Assembly: GCA_009703925.1 (NCBI GenBank)
Contig: WLFD01000008.1
Span: forward strand, 1 to 34,728
From: Actinomycetota bacterium
GTDB lineage: Bacteria; Actinomycetota; Acidimicrobiia; Acidimicrobiales; Acidimicrobilacustridaceae
DNA length: 34,728 nucleotides
Direction of reading: 5' to 3'
The notes beneath the pieces are model-generated. The model did no database searches. It saw only the letters and a list, made by a program, of their open reading frames with translations, and was not told the DNA's origin. Both the position numbers and the translations under genes were made by a program. Positions 15,275-22,842 of the stretch are shown one piece after another (positions within the stretch are counted from its first letter, which is position 1; each line of letters begins with the position of its first letter).

Positions 15275-16798
15275 TCAGGGGCGGAGCCGGCCCCGACGCT
15301 GAGCCGTCATCTGCCGGGCACCGTCCACCGCGCTGAGCAACGCCCGCGCCTTGTTGTGACATTCGAGGTCCTCGTGTTCGGGAACGCTGTCGACCACGAT
15401 TCCCGCGCCTGCCTGGACGTGCGCCATTCCGTCGGCACCGACGACAAGGGTGCGAATCGCGATGGCCGTGTCGATCGTTCCCGAGAAATCGATGTACCCC
15501 ACGACCCCGGCGTAGGGACCGCGCTTCACCGGTTCGAGTTCATCGATGATCTGCATCGCCCGAACCTTCGGCGCACCCGAAACCGTTCCGGCGGGCAGCG
15601 TGGCCCGCAGGACGTCGATCGGCGTGCGTCCCGGAGCCAGCTCACCCGAGACCTGTGAGGTGAGATGCATCACGTGGCTGTAACGCTCGAGAACCATCAT
15701 CTCGTCGACCTGTTCGGTTCCGAACGACACAACCCTGCCGACATCGTTGCGGGCCAGGTCGATGAGCATCACGTGCTCGGCGAGTTCCTTCGGATGTTCG
15801 CGGAGTTCGGCGCCGAGACGGCGATCCTCCTCGTCGGTCGCCCCTCGCCGCCGCGTCCCTGCGATCGGCCGGGAGATGACGCGACCGTCGACGAGTTTCA
15901 CCATCGGCTCGGGTGACGATCCGGCCAGGCTGAGCGCTTCCGTACGCAGGAAGTACATGTACGGACTCGGATTGACCTGACGGAGCACGCGGTAGAAATC
16001 GAACGGATCCGCTTCGAGCGGGAACGAGAAACGCTGCGACAGGACGACCTGGAAGATGTCACCGGCGAGGATGTGTTCTTTCGCCGCATCCACTGCTGCG
16101 GCGTATTCGGCCGTCGACATCGACGAGCTGACCGCCGGAAGCACCGGCTCGGCCGGAGGCGGAACCACCATCGGTTCGTCAAGCGGCTTGGCCCCATCCA
16201 CCGCGAGCTGGTCAAGACGGATGATCGCTTCGTCATAGAGGCGATCGAGTTCATCGCGTCCGGCTCCGGCGGGAACGAGGACATTCTCGATCAGCGTCAC
16301 CCTCTGGCGAAAATGATCGAACGCCGCGAGTTGACCGATGATCGACATAACCGCATCGGGATATCCCGTGGCGTCGCGAGGAATCGAGGGAAGGTGCTCG
16401 ACCTCGCGGACCACGTCGTAACCGAGATAGCCCACGACGCCACCGTGCAACGGAGGAAGTTCGTCGAGAACCGGCGAACGGTAACGCTCGAGGATCCACT
16501 CGATCGCGGCGAGGATCCCTTCGTCGCGCGGCATCTCCGCCGGAAGGTCACCCTCGACTGACAGCACCCCGTCGCTGAGGATCAGGGTCGCGAGGGGGTT
16601 CCGGCCGAGAAATGACCAACGACTCCAGCGCTCGCCGTGCTCCACCGACTCGAAGAGGAAACCCGACTGATCGTCACCACAGAGACGAGCGAACGCCGCC
16701 ACGGGGGTGATCAGGTCGGCCAGAAGTTCTCGCCACACGGGAACGACGGTGTGGGTGTCCGCCAAAGAGTGGAACTCGTCGCGGGTCGGTTTGTGCAT
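15275..16798 (-). CDS. trpE: Anthranilate synthase component I
   Basis: TrpE makes anthranilate from chorismate with ammonia from TrpG. The 507-residue protein carries the chorismate-enzyme core: SSPEPMVKL, RPIAGTRRRG, LARNDVGRV, VMHLTSQVSG, AGTVSGAPKVRAMQIIDELEP, GPYAGVVGYIDF and AGAGIVVDSVPEHE. Near the N-terminus FLFESVEHGERWSRWSFLG matches the tryptophan feedback-inhibition site. No fused or adjacent glutaminase (trpG) is present. The start ATG 16798 lies four bases after the hisI stop, so hisI and trpE share a transcript. Regulation is probably by end-product inhibition; no attenuator leader is seen. Confidence 0.96.
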   Translation of the reverse strand: MHKPTRDEFHSLADTHTVVPVWRELLADLITPVAAFARLCGDDQSGFLFESVEHGERWSRWSFLGRNPLATLILSDGVLSVEGDLPAEMPRDEGILAAIEWILERYRSPVLDELPPLHGGVVGYLGYDVVREVEHLPSIPRDATGYPDAVMSIIGQLAAFDHFRQRVTLIENVLVPAGAGRDELDRLYDEAIIRLDQLAVDGAKPLDEPMVVPPPAEPVLPAVSSSMSTAEYAAAVDAAKEHILAGDIFQVVLSQRFSFPLEADPFDFYRVLRQVNPSPYMYFLRTEALSLAGSSPEPMVKLVDGRVISRPIAGTRRRGATDEEDRRLGAELREHPKELAEHVMLIDLARNDVGRVVSFGTEQVDEMMVLERYSHVMHLTSQVSGELAPGRTPIDVLRATLPAGTVSGAPKVRAMQIIDELEPVKRGPYAGVVGYIDFSGTIDTAIAIRTLVVGADGMAHVQAGAGIVVDSVPEHEDLECHNKARALLSAVDGARQMTAQRRGRLRP

Positions 16799-16802
16799 CG
16801 GT

Positions 16803-17165
16803 TCAGTCGTTCGAACCGAAAGAGGTGAAGAAACAGGAGAAGTTGCCCGTATGGCAGGCGCCCTTGCCCTCCTGCTCGACGACGAAGAGCAACGTGTCGC
16901 CGTCACAGTCGAAATAGGCCTCGCGCACGTACTGGCGGTCGCCGGATGTTTCGCCCTTGCACCAGTACTCCTGGCGCGAACGGCTCCAGAACCAGGTGCG
17001 ACCCGTCTCGAGCGTCGTGCGCAACGAGTCTGCGTTCATCCACGCCATCATCAGGACCCGACCTGTCCCCTGTTCCTGCACGATGGCAGGGACGAGGCCG
17101 TCGGAGTTGTAGGTGACGGCGGCGAGTTGTTCGGCGGTGACGGTGATCGGGACGCTCTCGGGCAT
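16803..17165 (-). CDS. hisI: Phosphoribosyl-AMP cyclohydrolase
   Basis: HisI opens the purine ring of phosphoribosyl-AMP in the third step of histidine synthesis. The 120-residue single-domain protein has [16 protein letters not shown], the Mg site DCDGD (86-90) and the Zn-binding cysteines Cys87, Cys104 and Cys111 (KGACHTG...C). No HisE domain is fused. It is separated from the other his genes by a GroES-like gene and a hydrolase, and instead leads into trpE with a 4-base gap. The start ATG 17165 has a TAGCGT -10 box six bases upstream and no Shine-Dalgarno. Confidence 0.95.
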   Translation of the reverse strand: MPESVPITVTAEQLAAVTYNSDGLVPAIVQEQGTGRVLMMAWMNADSLRTTLETGRTWFWSRSRQEYWCKGETSGDRQYVREAYFDCDGDTLLFVVEQEGKGACHTGNFSCFFTSFGSND

Positions 17166-17171
17166 GAGACA

Positions 17172-17177
17172 ACGCTA
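17172..17177 (-). promoter_or_regulatory. -10 box of a leaderless promoter for hisI-trpE
   Basis: TAGCGT, six bases, then ATG 17165. The gap to the GroES-like gene is 64 bp. Confidence 0.55.
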
Positions 17178-17229
17178 GCGGTGCCGACTGCGGGCCACGA
17201 ACGGGTTTCCGCCGACTGTGACTGCCGGA

Positions 17230-17598
17230 TCAGAGATAGAGCCCCGTACTGCCCTCGGCGAGACGTTCCGCCGCGACGGCGTGGACATCGCGCTCGCGCA
17301 GGATGATGTAGTCCGAGCCCCGAACTTCGACCTCGTAGCGATCCTCCGGGCTGAACAGGACCTGGTCGCCCGGTTCCATCGCACGGACATTCGGACCGAC
17401 CGCGACGACCTCGGCCCACACGAGCCGCTTGTTCAGCTGGGCCGTCGCCGGGATCAGGATTCCTCCGGTCGAGCGCCGCTCCCCCTCGGGGCCGCCGATG
17501 TCCACGAGTACACGGTCGCTGAGCATCTTGATCGGCAGACTCTCGCCCGAACGTCCGACACCGTCACTCAACATGTCCACTGTCTGGGGGGAGGTCAC
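17230..17598 (-). CDS. GroES-like co-chaperonin family protein
   Basis: From about residue 26 the sequence has the Cpn10 pattern: LPIKMLSDRVLVDI, TGGILIPATAQ, WAEVVAVGPNVRAMEPGDQVLF and YIILRERDVHAV. The N-terminus extends past a normal GroES and no groEL is next to it, so this is probably a GroES paralogue rather than the main co-chaperonin. I place the start at GTG 17598, six bases behind TACCGT, giving 122 residues; ATG 17574 (114 residues) is the alternative. The gene is divergent from the hydrolase and 64 bases ahead of hisI. Confidence 0.85.
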   Translation of the reverse strand: MTSPQTVDMLSDGVGRSGESLPIKMLSDRVLVDIGGPEGERRSTGGILIPATAQLNKRLVWAEVVAVGPNVRAMEPGDQVLFSPEDRYEVEVRGSDYIILRERDVHAVAAERLAEGSTGLYL

Positions 17599-17604
17599 GC
17601 CGTG

Positions 17605-17614
17605 ACGGTACCGT
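17605..17614. promoter_or_regulatory. Palindromic -10 element shared by two divergent leaderless genes
   Basis: ACGGTACCGT is a perfect palindrome, so each strand reads TACCGT. On the minus strand it is followed by six bases and GTG 17598 (GroES-like); on the plus strand by eight bases and GTG 17623 (hydrolase). Both fit the leaderless TANNNT spacing seen elsewhere in the window. Confidence 0.5.
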
Positions 17615-17622
17615 CTCGGATC

Positions 17623-18285
17623 GTGACTGACGACGCAGCCCCTCTCCCCCTGACCCTGCACACCTCGGACGGCATCGCCCTCGAAGCCGAGGTGCGACTC
17701 CCCGATCCGACGATCGTTGCCGAGGAACCCGTGTCCGGCGCCGTCGTACTGGCCCATCCCCATCCCCTCCAGGGTGGGTCGATGACGTCACTCGTGACGA
17801 GCGAACTCTTCCGACTCCTCCCCCTGCGTGGCATCGGCGTACTGCGCTTCAACTTCCGCGGGGTGGGCCGATCCGGAGGTGAGCACGGCGAGGGCCGGGC
17901 CGAGTCGCTCGACATCACGGCCGCGCTCGATGCTCTCGTCCCTCTCTGGCCCGAACGCCCGCTGGTTCTCTGTGGATGGTCGTTCGGCGCCGATGTATCG
18001 CTTTCGATGACCGACGAACGGCTCGACGGCTGGATCGGGATCGCCCCTCCGCTGCGCATACTGCCCCGGGAGGAGATCGGTGCCGCCGCCGGAGCCGATC
18101 CCCGACCCAAGCTCCTCATCATCCCCGAGCACGACCAGTTCCTCGTCCCCGAGGCCGCGGCCGAAGCCACGGAAGGTTGGGTCAACACCCGCCTTGAAAC
18201 GATCAAGGGTGGCGATCATTTCCTCGTGGGCCGGACCGACAAAGCCGCTCGCCTCGTGGCGTCCTTCTTGACTCAACTGGCCTGA
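17623..18285 (+). CDS. Alpha/beta hydrolase
   Basis: The 220-residue protein is a small alpha/beta hydrolase of the COG2945 type. It shows AHPHPLQGG (45-52, oxyanion region), RFNFRGVGRSGG, nucleophile Ser120 in the elbow GWSFGA, Asp171 in PEHDQFLVP and His199 in GGDHFLVG. No signal peptide is present, so it is cytoplasmic. The substrate is unknown. Start choice: GTG 17623 fits the leaderless pattern; GTG 17602 has a GGGGGGAGG sequence seven bases upstream and would add seven residues. It is the only plus-strand gene between fabF and the mshD-like gene. Confidence 0.85.
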   Translation: MTDDAAPLPLTLHTSDGIALEAEVRLPDPTIVAEEPVSGAVVLAHPHPLQGGSMTSLVTSELFRLLPLRGIGVLRFNFRGVGRSGGEHGEGRAESLDITAALDALVPLWPERPLVLCGWSFGADVSLSMTDERLDGWIGIAPPLRILPREEIGAAAGADPRPKLLIIPEHDQFLVPEAAAEATEGWVNTRLETIKGGDHFLVGRTDKAARLVASFLTQLA

Positions 18286-18302
18286 CCGAACTGGCCTGAC
18301 CG
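18275..18302 (+). repeat. 14-base tandem duplication across the hydrolase stop
   Basis: AACTGGCCTGACCG occurs twice in direct succession, followed by AACTG. The hydrolase TGA stop lies in the first copy. This looks like a slippage duplication. Confidence 0.7.
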
Positions 18303-18334
18303 AACTGCGGCGAAATCCGGGCGTCGACTGCGCG

Positions 18335-19111
18335 TCAGGGACGTACGGTGACGCCGGCGGCGGCGAGGTGGGCCTTGGCCTCGTGGACCGTGTGCTCGCC
18401 GAAATGGAAGATCGACGCGGCGAGAACCGCGTCGGCATTGCCCACGGTGACACCCTCGACCAGATGCTGCAGCGAACCGACGCCTCCCGAGGCGATGACC
18501 GGCACGCCAACGGCAGCACATACCGCCGCCGTGAGTTCGAGATCGAAACCGTCGCGGGTTCCGTCGCGGTCCATTGATGTGAGAAGGATCTCGCCGGCAC
18601 CAAGCTGCTCGGCCCGCCGTGCCCATTCGATGACATCCAGGCCCGTCGCCGTGCGCCCTCCGTGAATGAACACTTCCCACCCGTCGTCGGCATCACCCTC
18701 GGGGGTGCGGCGTCGTCGGGCGTCGATGGCGACGACCGCGCACTGGTTGCCGAACTCGGCGGCGATCTCGGAGACCAGCTCCGGACGCTCCACCGCCGCG
18801 GTGTTCACCGAGACCTTGTCGGCCCCGGCCCGCAGCAACCGGCGTGCATCGTCGACACTGCGGATCCCGCCGCCGATGGTGAACGGAATGAAGACCTGCT
18901 CGGCGGTGCGCCGGACCACGTCGACGATCGTCTCGCGCTGGTCCGATGATGCCGTGATGTCGAGGAAAATGAGTTCATCGGCGCCTTCGGCGTCGTAGCG
19001 CGACGCGAGTTCCACCGGATCACCGGCATCGCGCAACCCGATGAAATTGACGCCTTTCACGACGCGACCGGCATCGACATCGAGACAGGGAATGACCCGC
19101 GCAGTCCTCAT
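18335..19111 (-). CDS. hisF: Imidazole glycerol phosphate synthase cyclase subunit
   Basis: HisF joins ammonia from HisH to PRFAR, yielding imidazole glycerol phosphate and AICAR. The 258-residue TIM barrel has catalytic Asp11 in [19 protein letters not shown] and the second Asp in AVVAIDARR, with the phosphate-binding GGGIRS and ASGGVGS. The start ATG 19111 lies four bases after the methyltransferase stop. It is the last his gene on this strand before the opposing hydrolase. Confidence 0.96.
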   Translation of the reverse strand: MRTARVIPCLDVDAGRVVKGVNFIGLRDAGDPVELASRYDAEGADELIFLDITASSDQRETIVDVVRRTAEQVFIPFTIGGGIRSVDDARRLLRAGADKVSVNTAAVERPELVSEIAAEFGNQCAVVAIDARRRRTPEGDADDGWEVFIHGGRTATGLDVIEWARRAEQLGAGEILLTSMDRDGTRDGFDLELTAAVCAAVGVPVIASGGVGSLQHLVEGVTVGNADAVLAASIFHFGEHTVHEAKAHLAAAGVTVRP

Positions 19112-19115
19112 GCGA

Positions 19116-19766
19116 TCAGACCGCGCCCGGCGAGAGCTTCGTCGTGTCGATGCGACGGGCCCGCACAAGCATGTCGATGGCCGTGCGAGGTCCGTCCGGG
19201 GTCTGCACGACGCGGTCGACGCGCTCGTTGCGCTCCACGACGAGCTCGACGTCGAGACCGAGTTCGGCCGCCGCAAGATCGTCGACCACGTCTTCGGGGG
19301 TCATCAGGAAATTCGCATCCTGAGGGCCGCCGTAACCCTCGATCAGATTGAGAAGATGATGGGCGATGATCAGAATCGTTCCGTCCGGCGCCATTGCCGA
19401 CACCGCAGTGCGGATCGACTTCTGACGCTCGCTCGCCGGAAGCTGCAGATACAGCATCGCCACCAGGTCGAATCCGTCGGTCGGAGCCGTCCAGTCGGTC
19501 GCGTCGGCGGTGATCCATGTTCCTGTCACCCCGGATTCGATGGCGAGCCGTTGAGCCTTCAACAGACCCACCGAGGCGAAGTCGACACCCGTGACATCCC
19601 AACCCTGCATTGCCAGCCAGACCGCATTGCGACCTTCGCCGCAAGCCAGATCGAGCGCTGTTCCCGGTTGGAGCCCGGCCACTTCGGAAACCAAAAACTG
19701 ATTGGCCTCGATCGTCCAGATCAGTTCGTCGGTTTCGTACCGGCTGTTCCAGTCGTTCGCATCCAT
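19116..19766 (-). CDS. SAM-dependent methyltransferase within the his operon
   Basis: The 216-residue protein is a class I methyltransferase. [15 protein letters not shown] (38-52) is the SAM-binding glycine motif, followed by [14 protein letters not shown], an Asp-containing strand (WITADATDW) and [12 protein letters not shown]. The N-terminus [20 protein letters not shown] resembles TehB/thiopurine-type small-molecule methyltransferases. Its target is unknown. It lies between hisA and hisF with a 4-base gap to hisF, and it has its own leaderless-type -10 (TACACT, six bases before ATG 19766). Confidence 0.88.
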   Translation of the reverse strand: MDANDWNSRYETDELIWTIEANQFLVSEVAGLQPGTALDLACGEGRNAVWLAMQGWDVTGVDFASVGLLKAQRLAIESGVTGTWITADATDWTAPTDGFDLVAMLYLQLPASERQKSIRTAVSAMAPDGTILIIAHHLLNLIEGYGGPQDANFLMTPEDVVDDLAAAELGLDVELVVERNERVDRVVQTPDGPRTAIDMLVRARRIDTTKLSPGAV

Positions 19767-19772
19767 GTGGCG

Positions 19773-19778
19773 AGTGTA
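19773..19778 (-). promoter_or_regulatory. -10 box of a leaderless promoter for methyltransferase-hisF
   Basis: TACACT, six bases, then ATG 19766, in the 31-bp gap after hisA. Confidence 0.5.
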
Positions 19779-19797
19779 CGACCCCCTGCGGAAATCG

Positions 19798-20529
19798 CTA
19801 CGAGGGATACCCTGAAGCGGCGAGGGCATCGCCAAGGGTGAATGCGCCTTCATAGAGCGCACGCCCGACAATCGCCCCGGACAGCCTGCGGCCACCGGAG
19901 CGGAGTCCGTCGAGGGCACGGAGGTCGTCCAGGGATCCGACACCGCCGGAGGCGATCACCGGCAACTCGGTGGCGTCGAGGACATCACCCAATCCGACGA
20001 GGTCCGGCCCGCTGAGGGTTCCATCCCGACCGATCTCGGTGACGATGAGTGCTTCGACGCCGGCGTCGGCGAACTCCTTGGCGACGTCCAGGATGTCGCG
20101 TCCCGAACCTTCCTCCCAGCCCCGAACCGCCACCTCGCGCCCGCGGGCGTCGAGACCGACGGCGACCGACATCCGCGATGCGAGCGACCGGACGAGTTGC
20201 GGTTGCTCGAGGGCCGCCGTCCCGAGGACGATCCGCGTGACGCCGACGGCGAAAAGCGCGTCGGCAGACGCTTCGTCGCGGATGCCCCCTCCGGTCTGGA
20301 TCGGAACACTCACGGCATCTGCAATCGCGGCGATGATCTCCCGGTTACGCGGGGTACCGCTGCGCGCCGCATCGAGATCGACAACATGAATCCACGCAGC
20401 ACCGGCCTCGGCGAAGGCAACCGCCTGCGCCACCGGATCGTCGTTGTAGACGGTTTCCCTGCCGTAGTCACCCTGATAGAGCCGCACGGCGCGGCCATCT
20501 CGGAGATCGATTGCGGGGTAGAGATCCAT
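19798..20529 (-). CDS. hisA: ProFAR isomerase
   Basis: HisA catalyses the Amadori rearrangement of ProFAR to PRFAR. The 243-residue TIM barrel has Asp8 in LYPAIDLRDGRAVRL, the second catalytic Asp in AVGLDARG, and phosphate sites QTGGGIRD and [11 protein letters not shown]. Because trpF is also present, a dual PriA role is not needed. ATG 20529 shares one base with the hisH stop (TGATG), so expression is coupled. Confidence 0.95.
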   Translation of the reverse strand: MDLYPAIDLRDGRAVRLYQGDYGRETVYNDDPVAQAVAFAEAGAAWIHVVDLDAARSGTPRNREIIAAIADAVSVPIQTGGGIRDEASADALFAVGVTRIVLGTAALEQPQLVRSLASRMSVAVGLDARGREVAVRGWEEGSGRDILDVAKEFADAGVEALIVTEIGRDGTLSGPDLVGLGDVLDATELPVIASGGVGSLDDLRALDGLRSGGRRLSGAIVGRALYEGAFTLGDALAASGYPS

Positions 20530-21170
20530 CAGACTGCAGCTCCGGTTCGTGCGACATCGACAAAAGCGCCGAGCATCTCGAGCCCGGTCCCACCTGATTT
20601 TTCTGGATGGAACTGCGTCGCCCAGAGCGAACCCCGCTCGACCGCAGCGGCCACCGGCCCCCCGTACTCACAGGTTGCGACGACAAACGGAGCGTCGGCA
20701 TCTGCGGCGTAGGAGTGGACGAAATAGACCCAGACCGGATCATCGACCGTCGAGAAAAGTGCCGACGGACGGTCGACCGAGAGACGGTTCCATTGCATTT
20801 GCGGACGCTTCACCGTGTCGGGAAGCAGTCGCAGCACACCGGGCAGTACCCCGAGGCCGGCAACCCCCGGCGATTCGTCGGATCCCTCGTAGAGCAACTG
20901 CATTCCGACACAGATGCCGAGGAACGGACGGTTGCCCGTCGCCGACTCGATGGCCAGTTCGTCGAGTCCCGAGGAACGCAGGGCTTTCATGCAGGCACCG
21001 AAAGCTCCGACGCCGGGGAGAACGACAGCATCGGCGTCGCGTATCAATCCCGCGTCGGCCGTGAGTCGCGCGTCGGCGCCGACATGCTGGAGCGCCTTCT
21101 GGGCCGAACGGAGGTTGCCGATCCCGTAATCGAGGACGGCGATGAGGGGCCGGGAGTCCGGGTCGGTCAC
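20529..21170 (-). CDS. hisH: Imidazole glycerol phosphate synthase glutaminase subunit
   Basis: HisH hydrolyses glutamine and channels ammonia to HisF. The 213-residue class I glutaminase has nucleophile Cys87 in LGICVGMQLL and His188/Glu190 in QFHPEKSG. VLDYGIGNLRS starts the fold. The GTG start at 21170 overlaps the hisB stop (GTGA), and its own stop abuts hisA. Confidence 0.95.
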   Translation of the reverse strand: MTDPDSRPLIAVLDYGIGNLRSAQKALQHVGADARLTADAGLIRDADAVVLPGVGAFGACMKALRSSGLDELAIESATGNRPFLGICVGMQLLYEGSDESPGVAGLGVLPGVLRLLPDTVKRPQMQWNRLSVDRPSALFSTVDDPVWVYFVHSYAADADAPFVVATCEYGGPVAAAVERGSLWATQFHPEKSGGTGLEMLGAFVDVARTGAAV

Positions 21171-21781
21171 AACACGCCCTTGGTGGAGGGAACTCCTCCC
21201 CCTTCGATCCGGACCGCGTCGCGCAGCGAGCGGGCCACACCCTTGAAGGTCGCCTCGACAATGTGATGCGTGTTGACGCCGCGCACGAGCGTCACATGCA
21301 GGGTGATTCCGGCGGCGGTCACGAACGCGCGCCAGAACTCTTCGATCAACTGGGGATCGAACGGCGGATCGCTGAGGATCTTCTGGCCGGGGAACTCGAC
21401 GTCGTAATAGAGGAAGGGACGACCCGAAAGATCGAGGGCGACATCGATGAGCGCCTCGTCGAGGGGGACGCGGTTCGATGCGAAACGCGTGACACCGGCC
21501 TTGTTCCCGGCGGCGACCGCGAACGCCTCACCCAGAGCGATGCCGACATCCTCCACGGTGTGATGGGAATCGATGTGGAGATCTCCCGTTGCGTTCACGA
21601 TCAGATCGAAACCGCCATGACGGCCCAACTGGGCGAGCATGTGATCGAAGAACGGGATTCCCGTCGATGTCTCCACGCGACCGTTTCCATCGAGATCGAT
21701 CTCGATGGCGATCTCGGTCTCGGCGGTTGTCCGTGCCACGGTGGCGGCCCGGCGATCGTCGGGTGTGGGTTGTGCACTCAT
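21167..21781 (-). CDS. hisB: Imidazoleglycerol-phosphate dehydratase
   Basis: This is the single-function dehydratase (204 residues), without the phosphatase domain found in enterobacterial HisB. The manganese-binding motifs DSHHTVEDVGIALG and NTHHIVEATFK are both present, as is GIPFFDHMLAQLGRHGGFD. The start ATG 21781 overlaps the hisC stop, and the gene ends inside the hisH start. Confidence 0.96.
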   Translation of the reverse strand: MSAQPTPDDRRAATVARTTAETEIAIEIDLDGNGRVETSTGIPFFDHMLAQLGRHGGFDLIVNATGDLHIDSHHTVEDVGIALGEAFAVAAGNKAGVTRFASNRVPLDEALIDVALDLSGRPFLYYDVEFPGQKILSDPPFDPQLIEEFWRAFVTAAGITLHVTLVRGVNTHHIVEATFKGVARSLRDAVRIEGGGVPSTKGVL

Positions 21782-22842
21782 GCGAGAACTTCCTTCAGGG
21801 CAGTGAGAAATGCGTCGTCTTCAGCCGGGGTTCCGACGGTAACCCGAAGGCATCCACCGAGGCGAGGCATCGACGAGAAGTTGCGGACGAGGACGGACCG
21901 TTCCACGAGACCCTTCCACACCGAGGCTCCGTCCATCCCGAGGGGGCGGAACAGGATGAAATTGGCACCAGACGGCCAGATCTGGACGGGAAGTTCCGCC
22001 AGTGCAGCGCCCATCCGGTCGCGCTCGGCCACGAGGCGATCGACACGGGCATTCATATCCTCGAGGTGACCGAGCGCCAGGCATCCGGCGATCTGCTTCA
22101 GCGCGTCGAGGTGATACGGAAGTACGACCTTCTCGAGTTCGGAGACGATCTGTGCCGGACCCACGAGATAGCCCAGACGCGCCGCCGCCATCGACCAGGT
22201 CTTCGAGAACGTCCGTGTGACCACAAGCGGTGTGTCGGCGTCGATCATCCCGACCGCCGACCACGGGGCGAACTGGCCATATGCCTCATCGACCACGAGG
22301 AGCCCGTCGACGGCTTCCACCTCGGCGAGCGTTGCACGGACGATGGATTCGTCGTCGACGATTCCGGTCGGGTTGTTCGGAGAACAGAGGAACGAAACGG
22401 CGGGGCGCGACCCTCGGATGACGCGGCGGACTTCGTCCATGTCGATCGAGAGATCGTCGGCGCGCTCACCTTCGGCCACCGACGTTCCGGCAATGCGCGA
22501 GATGTGCGAGTGCAACGCGTAGGTCGGCTCCCAGACCGCAGCGGTACGACCCGCTCCGCCGTAGGTCAGCATCACGGTCTGCAGCACTTCGTTGGAGCCG
22601 TTGGCCACGAATATCTGTTCCGGCCCGACGCCATGAAGTTCACCGATGGCCGAGCGAAGTGCCAGTGCCGCACGATCGGGATAGCGATGCCAGTCGACCG
22701 AGGCAACAGCCGCGGCAAGATCGCGGGACCATCCTTCGGGCGGTGCCTCGGGGGATTCATTCGTGTTCAGGCGAACGGCGACGTCCACCTGCGGGGAGTG
22801 ATATCCCTCCATGAGGGCGACGTCGTCGCGCGGTTGGATCAT
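21778..22842 (-). CDS. hisC: Histidinol-phosphate aminotransferase
   Basis: HisC transaminates imidazole acetol phosphate using glutamate. The fold type I PLP enzyme (354 residues from ATG 22842) has NTNESP near the N-terminus, CSPNNPTG, VVDEAYGQF and the PLP Lys214 in TRTFSKTWSMAAARLGY. The ATG shares a base with the hisD stop (TGATG); an overlapping GTG at 22845 is possible. All neighbours are his genes. Confidence 0.95.
   Translation of the reverse strand: MIQPRDDVALMEGYHSPQVDVAVRLNTNESPEAPPEGWSRDLAAAVASVDWHRYPDRAALALRSAIGELHGVGPEQIFVANGSNEVLQTVMLTYGGAGRTAAVWEPTYALHSHISRIAGTSVAEGERADDLSIDMDEVRRVIRGSRPAVSFLCSPNNPTGIVDDESIVRATLAEVEAVDGLLVVDEAYGQFAPWSAVGMIDADTPLVVTRTFSKTWSMAAARLGYLVGPAQIVSELEKVVLPYHLDALKQIAGCLALGHLEDMNARVDRLVAERDRMGAALAELPVQIWPSGANFILFRPLGMDGASVWKGLVERSVLVRNFSSMPRLGGCLRVTVGTPAEDDAFLTALKEVLA

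Noticed and set aside
17602-17622. GTG 17602 as hydrolase start, with GGGGGGAGG upstream
   Set aside because: Possible, but the purine run lies within the 5' end of the divergent GroES-like gene, and GTG 17623 fits the leaderless rule. Kept as an alternative.
19798-20529. HisA as dual PriA enzyme
   Set aside because: A complete trpF is present at 11904-12536, so a dual role is not required.
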